From contig CM049316.1 of the NCBI GenBank assembly GCA_026874595.1, forward strand, positions 15,441,839-15,505,838: a stretch of DNA of 64,000 bases, in the 5' to 3' direction. This document shows, one piece after another, positions 24,751-37,983 of this stretch; position 1 is the first letter of the stretch, and each line of letters opens with the position of its first letter. Both the position numbers and the translations under genes were made by a program. Source of the stretch: Sipunculus nudus (Eukaryota; Annelida; Sipuncula; Golfingiida; Sipunculidae). Below the pieces are notes generated by a model. The model made no database searches. It was not told the origin of the DNA and saw nothing but the letters and a program-made list of their open reading frames with translations.

Positions 24751-25576
24751 TGAGGTTCTTGCAGCATTGTGAATACCAGAATGTGAGCTTGGAAGGCAAT
24801 TTTGTTTTAAGAAAGCTGTACCAAAGCTAGAGCAAAATAACAGTGTGGGGTCAGTCATTACAGAAAGGCAGAACCTTGGCTAATCAGTATTTAGTACTAG
24901 TTTCATCAGGACAGGTGTTCACCAAGTGATGAAATGGCAAGGGTCAGCACAGACTGGCCTCCCCCGTGGGCATCTTTATTATAAGAGCTGTATCAACGCC
25001 AATTGGCAGGTTGCTAGGGTTGGGGCTGAGGGCAGTTCACTGGAGTACATCAGGATGATACCTTGGGCTTAATTAAACCTGGACAGGTGGTCATTTTATG
25101 GGTCTGATGATACAAGAACTTTCACAGCTTCATCCAAAGATTAATCTTAAATTGGTAATTAAGCCTTAATGACGCAAGACTGCACTGATGCCTTACAGCC
25201 TACTATACCAATATCAGTCATTCAGAACTAAAAGTGAAAATATAGCTTCATCTAATAAAAGTTTATAATAATTTTACTGAGATAATTTGAAATAAATTCC
25301 CAGCATAGTACCTGGTGGTTAGATACTTAGACACATTTTGTTTAAGAGTTTGTGTGCCTACTGCTGGTATGGCAGAACTCAAGTATTAAATTGTGTATAA
25401 GTGACAATGCAATGTTTTACGAAACTGAGGCTTCTCTCTGTGATTTGTTGAAAACAGGAAAATTGAGATGTGATAAAGAAAACTGTCTGATACTAAGAAT
25501 GGGCAAGATAGGGATAACAGAACCAAGGGTATTTTACTTTTGTTTCTGTCACCTTTGATTTAAAATGACTGTTAAA
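24751..25576. other. Anonymous DNA, no gene seen
   Basis: Non-repetitive sequence. The plus frame at 25352-25558 has no recognised domain. Confidence 0.5.
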
Positions 25577-28190
25577 ACAAGGGACCCATGGGTCACGGTG
25601 CTCAGCTGTTAAATATGATAAAAAATATGATTTGGAAATGAGGCACATGCTGGTTTTGTGTGGTAATAAATAAAAGCTTTATAATGAGTTGTTGGTGTTT
25701 AGCTTATGTATGATTTTGATAGTATCTTTAGAGACAGGGAAGAGGATTGATTTCATTTATTTTATTGACAAATGGAGTGCTATTGTCACACAGATTTTGA
25801 CTTGGCCATATAACTTATAAGCAGCACATATAATATAAGAGCTTAACTATTTATTAAAATTTAATAACAAATATTGTGCCAAATATAATTTTTATCAATA
25901 ATCATAAGAAAATCATGATTTTTTAAAATAAAATATAACTGAAATGATTATTAAAATGATATAATAGAATATATTCATGAATGCATTCATGAATACATTT
26001 TGAAAGTATTTGCACTGGTATTCAAATACTTTCATTTTTACCTGAATTCCCATTCTTATGCAAGAAATTTTATAATGATTCATATTCGTATTCAAATACA
26101 TTTGCAAAGTATTTGCACCATGTCTGGTATTTAATCAGTTTTAGCCAAACAATGATGTTGAGAATCCAGAATATACAAATTTCACAAATTTAAATGATGA
26201 TCATAAGTATCTGGTTTTATGGCTTTTATTTATATATAAAAAAAAAATAAATGTAATATATTCACTTTGGACAACTTTCACATCAATCTACACACTAGAC
26301 ACAGCAGGAATCTAGATTAATATTATCAACTGCATCTTTGTCTGTCATTAATTTCCTTCATATGATCCCTAATGATTGGTAATGAATAATATGATTTATT
26401 TTTGTTATCATTAAAAAAACTGAACTGAAAAATACCATAGGTGACTGCATGGTGTTATTTGGAATACTTTACATTCTATCCATCCATACAAGATTCTTAC
26501 ATCATCAGTAACTGCAAGTTAATTTCCTGTTACTCATCAACTAACATATTCCTTTTCTATTAATTTTTCTTAAATTTGTTATTAAAAACCAATAAAAATT
26601 TATTAATTTATAGTTTCTTGTTATGTTGTTGGTCAAAACAACTACTAGATAAGTTGGGTGGACACCTGGATTCAACTGTGGCTGGCCATAAGCTGCCTGG
26701 CTGCCCCAGTGTATGCCTCCCTCAAGCGTGCATAATTTGTTGAAAGGTTAATAAGGTCAATATACAGGTGACTGAAGAGTGGCTTGGGAGAGCCTGGTTC
26801 TGACATGGTCTCATAAAAACATTAATAAACGCTACAATTTTTGGCCATTTTCTTTCAGCTTTCTAAACTAAAAAGCTGAAATCCTTATGTATGCATGATA
26901 TGAAAATTATATCAACAGTGCGCACAGGAAACAAACGTGCATTGCATGGTCAAATTTGGGAAAAAATTTAAGGTACTAATTTTATATTTATACTAATAAC
27001 TTATAAAATTCAGAACTATTTTTGGGTATTCAATTGAATCTTGATTAAATAATGTTACATCCCTGACAAAAAGTCTCCAGCTTCAGCAATCCTCTTGTAA
27101 AGGGAGTAAATATATTTCTTGATTTTTTACAAAGTGCATTATGTTTGGGCCCATAACTTAAAACAATTACGCAATACTGACAACATTTCTGGCATGTGCA
27201 TAGCGAATGTATAGGAAAATATGTATATTATATATGATCAAAGTTAGATCAGCGGTTTTGATATTAGGCAGTCTTAAAGTGTAATAATGGGTTTTTAATA
27301 GAAAAATGAAGTTAATATCTAAAAGGAATTAAGTTCCAGTGACCAAAATCTTGGCATGGTGGGGGATTATGGAGAAATCTAACTGTATCTAAATTTTAGG
27401 AAGTGAGAGCTGAAGCTGGGGAGCTGAGCTCTAGCAAACTGCATAACACTAGCTTGATGTAAATAATATGTGACATGGTGCTTGAAAACTTGAATAAAAT
27501 CTACAGTTTTTGATCAACTGGTTTCAAATTTTTGGTGTTAACTGATGAAATACTAACAAAAACATGCTGTGAAAATTAAATCTACAGCAGTTATAGGAAA
27601 AAAATGTGCCATGGTCAAAGTTGGGCAAAATTTAAGGTACCAATTTTTTATTTTTGCTAATATTTTAAAAAATTTAAAAGATTTTGATCTAATTTTGGGT
27701 ATACAATTTAATTCTTATTAATTAAAGTTATATTACTGGAAAAAAAGTCCTTAGCCTTAACATGTTTTGTGTAAAGTGATCAAATATCTTTCCTGATTTT
27801 TTTTACAAAATGCATTATGTTTGGGCACATAACTTTTTCAAATTATATAATACAGACCTAATGTCTGGCATGTACATAGGAACTATATTGAGGAATATTT
27901 ATGGTAAATATGAGGAAAAACAGATTAGTGGTTTTGATATTAGGCGTGTAGTGTGAAAATAGGTTTTTAATACAAAATTGAGGTTTTTCCTAAATTTCTC
28001 AAAGGATCTAAGTCGCAAAGACCCAGTTTTCAGCTTGGTAGGAGATCTTGGGGACATCTAACATTACGCCGAATTTTGGATTCCTAGGTCTTACGGTTTC
28101 AAAACGTTCCAGTTTAACGGACGGACGGACAGCTGACGGACAAAGGACCACGACTATAGCTCAGATGACTTATAGTCAGCTGAGCTAAAA
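25577..28190 (+). mobile_element. Hairpin-capped element A, copy 1 (A1), 2.61 kb
   Basis: It opens with ACAAGGGACCCATGGGTCAC, in which GACCCATGGGTC is a perfect 12-bp palindrome, then GCTCAGCTG. It closes with an ACGGACGGACGGAC block and the hairpin AGCTCAGATGACT-TAT-AGTCAGCTGAGCT (one mismatch), ending CTAAAA. The two ends also share the inverted sequence GCTCAGCTGA. The core has two ~670-bp modules (26830 and 27500) with many matching landmarks such as AAATTTAAGGTACYAAT and GGCCCATAAC. The CTAA end and adjacent hairpin recall Helitron-like 3' ends, but no 5' TC is evident. No coding capacity. Confidence 0.85.
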
Positions 28191-28992
28191 AACAGGAATG
28201 CTGCTAGCTTTTATTTTTATTTAACTGTAGATGATTGCATAAATGTAAGGTAAAATCGAAGCAAGACCATTTTTGGATCACTCAAAGTGTCACATGAGTA
28301 TGTGTAACCTCTTCAGTTTGTTCATAACTGCTGATAAAGAAAACTGTAGTCATGTGACCGGAAAATTTTTGAGGTCAGAGGCCACACTCGCAAAGTTTTC
28401 AGCGAGCATGGTATCTTAGTTACGTGCAAGGTTTTTATTTGAAACTGTAATTTGTAATTTCATAGGTATATATGTTGGTTCAGACTAGGTAAATGATAAG
28501 CTTTGTGGATTGTGTGTATCTAAGAGGCTAAGGCCTGACAATAAAAATTTCAAAAGTCAATGTGACATAAGTTTGTTAAAACTTTTTTTATAATGTTTTA
28601 GCTTGTTAGTGTTCCATGATTTCTTAGCGGCCATTATAAATATTAAAGGTCATGTTACTGTGAATCATGTGACTAGTCTTGTGACAATATAAACCGAACT
28701 AAGCCTGCCTTGAAGGTATGAAACATGACTGATCATCTAAGTATTGCTCATCAACTAAGTATTGAGCAAATAACTAAATATTGACCAATTCACCTAAATA
28801 CTGCCTGAGTCTGCCAATGCATAAATCTGTAGTGTTTATTTGACACAAAGATGTGGTTTTTTTTTACCTGGACTGAAACCAATTTCACTTTTATGATTTT
28901 ATCTATTATATTAATCATTATTTTTATATTATCATTATCATATTAGATAAAATTTTTGTTTCAAAAATAAAAATTAATGCAGTTAAAAATGA
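28191..28992. other. Anonymous DNA between elements A1 and B2
   Basis: No gene or repeat recognised. Three short ACTAAGTATTGA-like phrases at 28735-28805 form a minor local repeat. Confidence 0.5.
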
Positions 28993-29930
28993 ACAAGGCC
29001 TTCAGGCTTAATGCAAAAGTGTGCAATGGGATATAAATCAAGCATAATGCTTCCATGGTAACATGCTTGACCATTATTGGAAAAGTACTTGACTACTTTT
29101 CAAGTACATGTGTGACATGTACATGTACAAAACAAGTACTAAACATTTTGAATCCACAATTTCAGGCTGATAAATCAAATCCCTCATGATATAAGCAGGG
29201 ACATACACTGTGCAACAATCACTGTAGGAAGTGACACCAGTCTTGTGTACAAGAAAGCCATCAAATATGCATGGACATGCTAAAATTTCAGGCCAATACA
29301 TCAAACTTGTCTTGAGTTGGGTCCACTCAGTTGACCAAGCTCAGCTGATGAAGGCAGTTGACCCCTAAGCCAACTATGGTTTAGTGCTAGGTGTAGCTCT
29401 ATACGGAGTGAACTCTTGACCTGTACCTGGGTGGGCTGACTGAACTCTTTACCTGTTGCCTTATCTGATACAGTTGGCAGTCTGACAAAGCTATAAATAA
29501 ATATGGACTGAAACTTGGCCTGTTGCCAAATCTGAAATAGCTGGCTGTCTGCCAAGCTATTTATAAATACAGAAAAGGAACAAAAGACTAAGTTCAGCTT
29601 CCTGTTACTCAGCCAAAAATCACCAGACTGGGACAATTCGAACAAACTTGAGAGATTGTTTCTGGGATTATTTCTGTAAATATACTGAACAATTTGGCTG
29701 GACATTTTAGAAGAAGAAGATTAAATTTTTTTTTAGCTTTTTCCATATTAAATCTACGCCAATGAAGATAGCAAAACAATGAGCTCAATCTGATAAATTT
29801 TGACATGTGACTGACTCTTCCATAATATTTGGAGCTGCTAGCTCTAACTCTGGTGGTTATTGAGATAGCATGGTTTAACGTAGAGTGGACGGACGACATG
29901 CCATCACATAAGCTCACAGCTTCACTAAAA
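28993..29930 (+). mobile_element. Element B, copy 2 (B2), 0.94 kb
   Basis: It starts with ACAAGGCCTTCAGGCTTAATGC and ends with GGACGGACGAC...CATCACATAAGCTCACAG...CTAAAA, the same termini as B1 with substitutions. The middle retains about one and a half diverged copies of the ~278-bp unit (TTTCAGGCTGATAAATCAAA), against about four in B1. Core copy number explains the threefold length difference. Confidence 0.82.
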
Positions 29931-30600
29931 AAATTTGAAATTATTAGGAAAATTCTGGTAGTCAGTTACTTTATTAGGAGGTTCAATGTTTAGAATATAT
30001 AAAGCAATGCTTTATTTGGTTAACTGAAATCAACCCTTTTGTCATTAAAACCCCCCTGAATGTGATTGAAATTAAAACATTCATTTTTCTCTTTTAAAAA
30101 AATGAAATTAAAAAAGAAAACAATATAGATCTGTTGAAAAGTTCAATACGGGCTTAATGGTACCCTATACGGAATGACAGCTAAATGGAGTATTTTCAAC
30201 CAACATGTACCAAGTTACCCAGGTAAATCACTTCATAGGGACCCTAATTCCTTCATGACAGTGCCTCATTACCAACAGAGATCAAATGCATTTCTACATA
30301 TTCCAGCTATAATGGCCAGTCAGTAGGTATGAATGATTACACATGCTGACTATAATGTACAGAAACGTCTGCTCTCTCTGAATTTGGTAATTACTGATTT
30401 CAGTGGTCTTATGTGAATCAAGGTATGTTACTCAGCCTGAATCCCAGCAAATAAGACCACTGCATGCAGACCTGAATTCTGCATGTTTAAACTTGTATCA
30501 TACATGATATTTATTAAATGGAACGAGAGAGTTTAAAATATTTAATAATTTTTAACTTAAGGTCCAAAATCTGTCTGTGACAATGTTAAAAAAATTAAGA
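29931..30600. other. Anonymous DNA, no gene seen
   Basis: Unique-looking AT-rich sequence without a supportable frame. Confidence 0.5.
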
Positions 30601-30855
30601 GGAGGTGGCATAATGGTTAAGGTGCTAGACTTGGGGGACCCCAAGGTTGTGTGTTCGAGTCAGGACTGTTCTGTCTACCTTCTGTGCTAAGACCCCTGGC
30701 CAAAGTCTTTACCACAAGGGTGCATCCTTTCCACCCAGGAGTGAAAGGGTACTTGCAATGCAGACAAGGTACAGAATGAAGAACCCTGTGGCACCTTTTT
30801 TTTGTGGAAAAGCTTCAAGATTTGACAGGCCCTAAGACCGGGAAGAAGAAGGTAA
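30601..30855 (+). mobile_element. tRNA-derived SINE
   Basis: An RNA polymerase III A box (TGGCATAATGG, 30606-30616) is followed 35 bp later by a B box (GTGTTCGAGTC, 30651-30661), as in a tRNA gene. The body has a CCACCCAGGAGTGAAAGGG core (30731-30749), a T8 run at 30797-30804 and an AAGAAGAAGG tail. A tRNA head with this kind of central domain resembles the MetaSINE superfamily described across animals; that naming is from memory and not confirmed. Two opposite-strand frames across it (62 and 63 codons) are not genes. Confidence 0.8.
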
Positions 30856-33109
30856 ATGAGACATTGTGGAGATATCAACGATTATACACTGTACACCCAA
30901 CCTTTATTTATTTTTTAGATTTTCTTCTAATATATAATGACAGATAGATACTGCATTGGTAACATTACTTTAAGATTTCATAAAGGTATATCAGGCAAAA
31001 TTAATGCAACTGAAATATGTAGCTGTTAAGTCTAATAATTTAGTTCTCTGCAGACTTGAAGTCCATATATATGTTGTATAATTATAAAAAGAAAAGAACA
31101 TGGAAAAAAATATTACAAATGCTGTAAATTTTTCATATGAATACACATGTAAAATCATTTGTAATAGAATAAGTTATTATATGGAGCAGAGATTTATATT
31201 TGTGGGGGTCTGTGTGTTTAACATGTTGTGTTTTTAGACAGGTGAACATGTGAAAAGGAACTCCACATCAAATGAAAGGGTCGTCATGCACCAATGTATG
31301 CCCCTGAATGATACTGCCAAGGAACCCTGAGGGACAAGTCAGGGTGGCTAAGGAGAAGTAGTCAACAAAAGATATGTATAATGGGAGAAAAAAAAGTGAC
31401 AGGTCTGCTAAAAGAGTATGAGTCACGTGAAGCCTCAAATAAGATTTAAAGACCACATAAATACACTGCCATAGAATTGCCAAGTGGGGCTATAATAATA
31501 TTTGTCGTAACAATAAAGTAGGGAAGACATGGTATCTCTGTATCACCGGTGGATATGTTTTTTTCCCAGGACATGGGTCTCCTTGGGGAAGTCTCTGTAC
31601 TTCAATTTACTTTAAGATGTTAAAAAATTATTGTTATTGTGTCCTGCTTGACTTTACAATTGGAGCTTCAATTTGACAAAATTATGGGAAAATTTCTATT
31701 GAATGAACTTGGAATCAAGATACTAATATCTCATAAGATTATTTAAACTCTTTTTATTATTTATACCAAGATAAAATATGTTTATAAGTTCAGGCATATC
31801 CATTTCATCATGGAGCCAGTAATGTTATCTTCCAATGGAAATTGTATGCAAATGGTGTGAGTAATGCTCTTTGGATCTGGTGGATTGACTTAAAGGTCAA
31901 TATGTTACTCAATAAAAATCTGTTGGTTCAATTTAAAAGACAGAGTCTAAGGGTATGTTTGTATGTATATTTGTATCCCCTCAAAAGACCACCTCAGGTT
32001 TTCAACCACCTCATAATAAGATCCACTTTTTCATGATCCCAATTATCAACATGATGTCATAACAGTGAATACAGGGCACCTGTATTTTCCTATTTTATGG
32101 GGCACTGTTTTGGTCAAAACAGTCGACGTGAACATTCATCATGTGCCTGCCAAGTACTCATTTTACACTTACTTTCAATGATGGGTGCAAACCAATATAT
32201 TAATTGTAACACCAATAAGGGCACCATATCAAACACTTATGAGGATTGCCATTAATTATAAACATGGCAACATAAATCCCTAGATTTTTTTAACTTACAT
32301 TTATTGATTATTTTTCAATATTGCTATTTATTCCTTGATATTTAATAAATCCTTGCCAGTCAGTCAAACTGCTCATAGCCACTGTTTTACTGTATATACA
32401 AGTAAAAGCTTCCTTTCCACTTTGATGTAGGTAAAAACCATTCTATACTGAAAAAAAAAACCATAAAAATTTTTACATAGTATAAATCCTGCGTTTCTTT
32501 ATGAAAAGAAATAGAGAGATGATAAAACAGGAGTACTGATATAATACTGAATGACAGGTAGCACTAAAATCTACATCAGTAAAAACATACTTGGATGACA
32601 CAAACATCAGACACAAGTTATATGTAGCTAATGCTGTGTTTTTTCTGACACAGGCAGGCTATTTGCAGCCCTGTCATATGTCCTATGAATGTTTTCCCAT
32701 CACCCTTTTCCATTACTATCAGCCATGGCCTGAGCTAACCTGTCACTTACCAGATCGATCTGACATCTTTCAGTGTATGTGTGCCCTCTTGTTGCTTGCT
32801 GAAATCAAAATTAGGCAAGCATATTGATCAGTTCCATATGTCTGTTTGTTATTTTGTACTGAAAATTTTACTGAAAGTATATATAGTAAAAATTCAGTCT
32901 ATTTTATTCCCTGAAATTGTTAAAAGATCAAAGTCATAAAAAAATCTAATATTATTTTAACAGAGTGATTTTATCAAATGTTCATAAAGTTGGACAATGA
33001 CTTGGCTAAAGGTCAAGGTCAGCGAAATCCATAATGGCAAGTACTTGGCCTCTTGTCTTCTAGTATGGTCTTGTATTTTTGTTGGGGCAATCTTAGCTGC
33101 TTTAAAAAA
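30856..33109. other. Anonymous DNA, no gene seen
   Basis: No repeats or genes recognised. The 78-codon plus frame at 32591-32827 has several Cys and aromatic residues but no domain or splice context. Confidence 0.5.
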
Positions 33110-34805
33110 ACAAGAGCACCGCAATTGGTGCATAATATGCCCGTTGCATTAATATGTGTGAATCTGCGGAGAAAGTAATTCAGATGAGAAACTGTATTGA
33201 TTATTAATCATCATGATACATAAGTAACATTATATTAACATCCATAAGATTTTTGGTAAGTCAGGGTGGTAAGTATGGTGATCCCTGACCTCATTTGATA
33301 TGCATAGATTATTTGAAGGAAATAAAACCTAGGTGTATGAGATATTATATTGAATAATATTTCTATTGAGTTTTTTAACAAGTGACCCATGGGTCATGAA
33401 GCTCAGCTGACAGGGAAGAGATTCGCAAAAGGAAATTTTATCATCCGAATGGTAGTATATACCCATTCAACTGAAGCATCAAACAGATTAACCAACAGGC
33501 CAAGATTGTGTCTGTATTAATATATCTCAAAAATAGAGAAAAAATGTGTAAACTTAAAAAAATACAGATAGCTCCATAAGTCTGCAGAAACTAATAAAAA
33601 CACTTAATGGTCAATGTCCATGCAAAGAATCATGGTGATCTCTGCATTAGTTGTTCAGATACTTCAGCTTTTGCATCAAATTTTCCATTATTCTAAGGTA
33701 TACTTGGGAGTCCTATAGCTTAGAGGATATGGGTAACAGGGACCTAATTTCAGGTTTCCACAGACACTTTTCATGGGCCTCCTTGCATGACAAGAATGAA
33801 GATTCTGGGTCCAGTTGTTACAATTTGTGCCATGTTAACAGATGACAGCATCCTTACAGGTCTCAAAAATAGAGAAAAAAATTTGAAAAACTGAATAAAA
33901 TAAAGGTGGCACCACCAGTCTGCAGAAACTGATGAAACACTCCATAATCAATATCCATGCAAAGAATTATGGTGATCTCTGCATTGGTTGATCAGATACT
34001 TCAGCTTTTGTATCAAATTGTCCATTATTCTGAGAGATACTTCGGAGTCCTATAGCTTGAAGGATATGGTAAACAGAGACCTAATTTCAGGTTTCCACAG
34101 ACACTTTTCATGGGCCTCCTTGCATGACAAGAATGAAAATTCTATGTACAGATGTTACAATTTATATCCTGTTGACAGATAACCACATTTTAAAAGGTTT
34201 AAAAATAGAGAAAAAAATTCGTAAAAAATCTAAAAATACAGATGGTGCCACCAGTCTGCAGGGACTGATGGTACATCTCATGATCATTTTGTATGCCAAA
34301 AATCATGACCATCAGTGATGTAGTTAATAAGATATTGAAGTTTTTGTATGAAATTTTTTACTATTCTTGGGGGTATTTTGGGGCCCCATAGCTCAAAGGA
34401 TATGGGTAACAGAGACCTAATTTCTGGTTTCCAAGGAGATATTTCATGGACCTCTCAGAATGTCAATTTACAAGTTTCTAGGTCCAAGGGTTACGACTTG
34501 TGCCAGGTTAACAGACGGATGGACAGACAGACAGACGACAGACAAAGGGTGATCGCTATAGATCAGATGACTTACAGTCAGCTGAGCTAAAAATCCATTA
34601 TATTCCTTGTACATGCATTACCTGGGCACCACAAATTGGTCTCTACAAAACAGCCTGGTGACCTCTGACCTCATTAAATATGCATGAATTTTGCTGAATA
34701 TTTAATTGAGGAGTAAGTAATCAAGGCGACACTAAAAAAATTAAGTTAAAAGATGGAAGACGGTGGGTATACCATAATGTGCTGTCATAAACGGTCGTAT
34801 AAAAA
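33110..34805 (+). mobile_element. Hairpin-started element D, interrupted by A2
   Basis: It starts ACAAGAGCACCGCAATTGGT with the stem GCACC...GGTGC (33116-33131). The right-hand piece (34594-34805) ends in GAAGACGGTGGGTATACCAT and CGTATAAAAA. The phrase GACCTCATTTGATATGCAT near 33290 and GACCTCATTAAATATGCATG near 34670 show that the two sides are related repeats of one element. Element A2 occupies 33378-34593. No coding capacity. Confidence 0.65.
33378..34593 (+). mobile_element. Element A, copy 2 (A2), nested in D
   Basis: It has the A-family ends: GACCCATGGGTC (33384-33395) plus GCTCAGCTGAC at the left, GACAGACAGACGACAG and TCAGATGACTTACAGTCAGC...CTAAAA at the right. Its core differs from A1 and A3: three ~337-bp units anchored on TCTGCAG at 33581, 33919 and 34255. 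Open frames at 33651, 33988 and 34348 are the same position in successive units and are not genes. Confidence 0.85.
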
Positions 34806-34973
34806 TTAAGAGCTCAAGATATCCTATTTGTGTGATATTCTGACTGCCTATAAAAGCAGTTTATGGAGATATTCTACATGCATGTCGTATAAAAATTAAG
34901 AGCTCAAGATATCCTATTTGTGTGATATTCTGACTGCCTATAAAAGCAGTTTATGGAGATATTCTACATGCAT
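34794..34973 (+). repeat. Perfect 90-bp tandem duplication
   Basis: GTCGTATAAAAATTAAGAGC begins at 34794 and again at 34884. The two 90-bp copies, each ending in CTACATGCAT, appear identical. The first copy begins inside the last bases of element D. Confidence 0.95.
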
Positions 34974-37018
34974 CTGATCTTAAGTTAAAGGCTGATATCA
35001 TTCAATACATTTTTATCATCCCATTTAAACATCTGTTAATTTATAGTTTTCTTGCAATATTTTAACTAAAACAGTAGTTTATTCAGTGCATATTTTTAAA
35101 ATCTAGATAAATATTATGTTAAATTAGTCCTGCCTCTTTACACATGCTTTTAGCTGTTTCTTCAATTGGCAATTTCTTGGTTTATTTTTATAGTCTTTAT
35201 GGCAGATTTCGCACTATTAAACTTCAAACACACTGGCTGAATATTATCATATATGAAAGGATATCATGCATACTATGGGTTGTTAATGCTGAATTATAAG
35301 TATATGTGGTAAAATGGTATGAAGCATTTTTCACTAATAGCAATTTAGCCAGAAGAGACCAGATACAAACAGTGGCAATTCCTACAGCTCAGCTGACTCA
35401 CAAAGAGGTAATTAAGCTATGAAACTCTGGGAGTTCATCGGACCACACCCATATCTACCTTGTGTACCCACCATCTCAGTGTATTACAAGCATTGTAGTA
35501 AAGGGAGCTGCATGGTGTACTTGTCACAGTGTGAACCAAGGTCTCCATGATAAATATGGCCACCTGAAAAAATAACTGCTCAATAAATATGAAACTGTGA
35601 CTCCCTATTCTTTACAGATTTTTTTTTAAGATAACTTGATTAAACGTTACTTACTGTGGCTCTTGGGTTGATTAATTCAAAGACATATTTACTTGTTTTA
35701 ATTAAGAATGCAAAATATTAATTCCATCAAGATAAAATTGAAAACTTTGATTTGTTCAAGAATATGCATTTTTTCAGGAAAATTTGTACTTTTTTTTAAT
35801 TGTTCCTACTATTTGGGGCAAAAAATGAGATATTTTGTCTTGACCACTAAAATTTGCCTGCTCTCAGGTCCTAGAGTCTGCAGAATAATCTATAATTTTT
35901 CTTTACCTGGCCTTACTGTTTCTAATGGCAGACATTTCACAATTGCTTGCTGTACAAAAAGGTAATCATAAACAGTGGTACAAATGCCCTGAAAGTACCA
36001 AGTCTGCAGCTTTGAAGTCACCATTAAATCTCCAAGTATGCATCAGTCCACCGACCAAGAAACTGAACACCTAGCTGGAAACCCTAGAAACGTGTGCGAG
36101 TTCCATAAGCCCACTGAAGGGGGGCCTCGCATCTTTGGAGGCGTGATGAACTCTTACATTGACTGATCATTCTGATTCTCGCACAAAGAATGTACGAGCA
36201 CCAAAGGATTAGATACTCATAGACAGCTAAGAGTATTGTCTCATAGTCCTATCATGGTATTCTAATCAGGTCCCTGCTGACAATTTGCTGAACATAACAT
36301 TTTCAATAAGCTTACAACAGTTACTGACCATTCTCCTATTCCTGATAATAAGCCCTCAATCCTGTTCCCCAGCATGTTACTTTAACACTGTTATCCTATT
36401 CTGCACTTGAATTTTATCCTGGCAACTATTGTTTATCTCACCATTTTTTTTATTATTTTATGCAATAACACTACTGTATAAGAGATTTTTTTAGCAATGT
36501 TTCAGTCAAGATCATGATGATCAAATTCTTATTATGCTATATTAAGTTGAAACTGGAAGTAAAAGTGAAAAGTGAATAGGACAGCACTCAGTTTAGAGTA
36601 AATACCTCAGCTATAGAAGAACATTCAGAAAAGAATAAAAGAGGAAGTACATTATTTTAAAGTTGCCTATTCTGATATATGTGACATCTATTAACTAAAG
36701 ACAATCCCTTTAACCTTTCTCAAAGATAGGCCAGGCTCTTGATTTATTTATAACCCATTGTTTATAACAGGTTGGGCCCCCCCAAAAATAATCCAAACAT
36801 GCACAACAAGAATATCAGGCAATAAGTAAAGACAAACCATAGTTTTGCAAAGGGCATTTTGCATCATGTGACCTTTCTACTTCCACATATTATCAACCAT
36901 ACACCTTAGGTTACAAGATTTTCCCCTTTGTCAACACTGTTGTGTATAATAACCCATTGTAGAAAAACAAGCTCAAACCACCATTACAGAGGCTTTATCA
37001 GAACTTTCTTTACATGTA
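34974..37018. other. Anonymous DNA, no gene seen
   Basis: No supportable gene. A less AT-rich stretch at 35990-36230 is unique-looking but not identified. The 85-codon frame at 35708-35965 has no recognised domain. Confidence 0.5.
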
Positions 37019-37097
37019 TTACCTGTAAAGATTCAGTAATATGTATTAATATTACCTGTAAAGATTCAGTAATAAGTATTAATATTACCTGTAAAAA
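37019..37097 (+). repeat. 33-bp tandem repeat, about 2.3 copies
   Basis: ACCTGTAAAGATTCAGTAAT starts at 37021 and 37054, and ACCTGTAAA recurs at 37087. Confidence 0.93.
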
Positions 37098-37636
37098 ATA
37101 ATTAATCTGTATTCAGAGTGAGCCAGAAATTACATAAATTCAATAGAAAAAGTATATGAAAAGCTTTCTTTAAACAATCCATCAAGCTGTGTGGGAACAT
37201 GAACTTTAATCTTACTGTCTGCTGGCCTATCTGCACAAAACAGCAAAAAAACTTACAAAAGAGCCATCAGATTTTAAGAACTCTATAATCTGAGTGCTTT
37301 TGAGGTGACAGTAATAGGAAAGAGAAAAGTGATATGCTAAGGTAAATAAATACTGCATCTACATTTTGTTAAACTTTATACTTAAACTTAAATGACGATT
37401 TAAATTTTGAATTCCTAATACTAGTACCAGAAACGTAAGACCAAGTTTCTTGAAACATCCGATAATACTTAGTCATGCTGATGACAAGGAAAGCAAATTA
37501 TTAAAATAAAATGGGTTATACCCTCCATGGTGAATGCAAAACATCTGGTTTTATATAAACATATCATGTCACCTGAGCAAAATAACATGTAAATTTCAGA
37601 ACCATATTCCACTTGGTCAACAGAAAGATGGGTTCA

Positions 37637-37983
37637 TTTTAATCTTACAGCTTACTTGAACCTTTTTTTTTTATCTTACAGCTTACTTTAACTTTTTTTT
37701 ATCTTACAGCTTACTTTAACCTTTTTTTAATCTTACATCTTACTTTTACCTTTTTTTAATCTAACATCTTACTTTACCTTCATTTATCTTACAGCTTACT
37801 TTAACTTTTTTTTAATCCTTCAGCTTAATTTTACCTTTTTTATCTTACATCCTACTTTTACCTTTTTTAATCTCACACCTTTTAACTCTTTTTAATCTTA
37901 CAGCTTACATTTACCTTTTTCATTCACACAGCTTATACTTTTACCTTTTTAAAGCTGTAATCGTAGAGCTCACTTTTACCTTT
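37637..37983 (+). repeat. ~30-bp minisatellite of T-tract plus CTTACAG
   Basis: About a dozen imperfect units of TTTTTTTATCTTACAGCTTA plus CTTTAACC. Each unit has a pyrimidine tract ending in ACAG and a CTTAC/CTAAC-like heptamer, so each resembles a 3' splice acceptor with a branch site. Units degrade toward the right edge. Confidence 0.85.

Noticed and set aside
25577-28190. Canonical Helitron
   Set aside because: The CTAA end and 3' hairpin fit, but there is no clear 5' TC at an A/T target and no helicase. I keep only 'Helitron-like possible'.
33651-34590. Three similar frames that look like a small gene family
   Set aside because: They are the same position in the three ~337-bp tandem units of element A2.
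36200-36225. GGATTAGATACTC, similar to a conserved small-subunit rRNA motif
   Set aside because: Only about a dozen bases match and no neighbouring rRNA helices are present, so this is a chance match.
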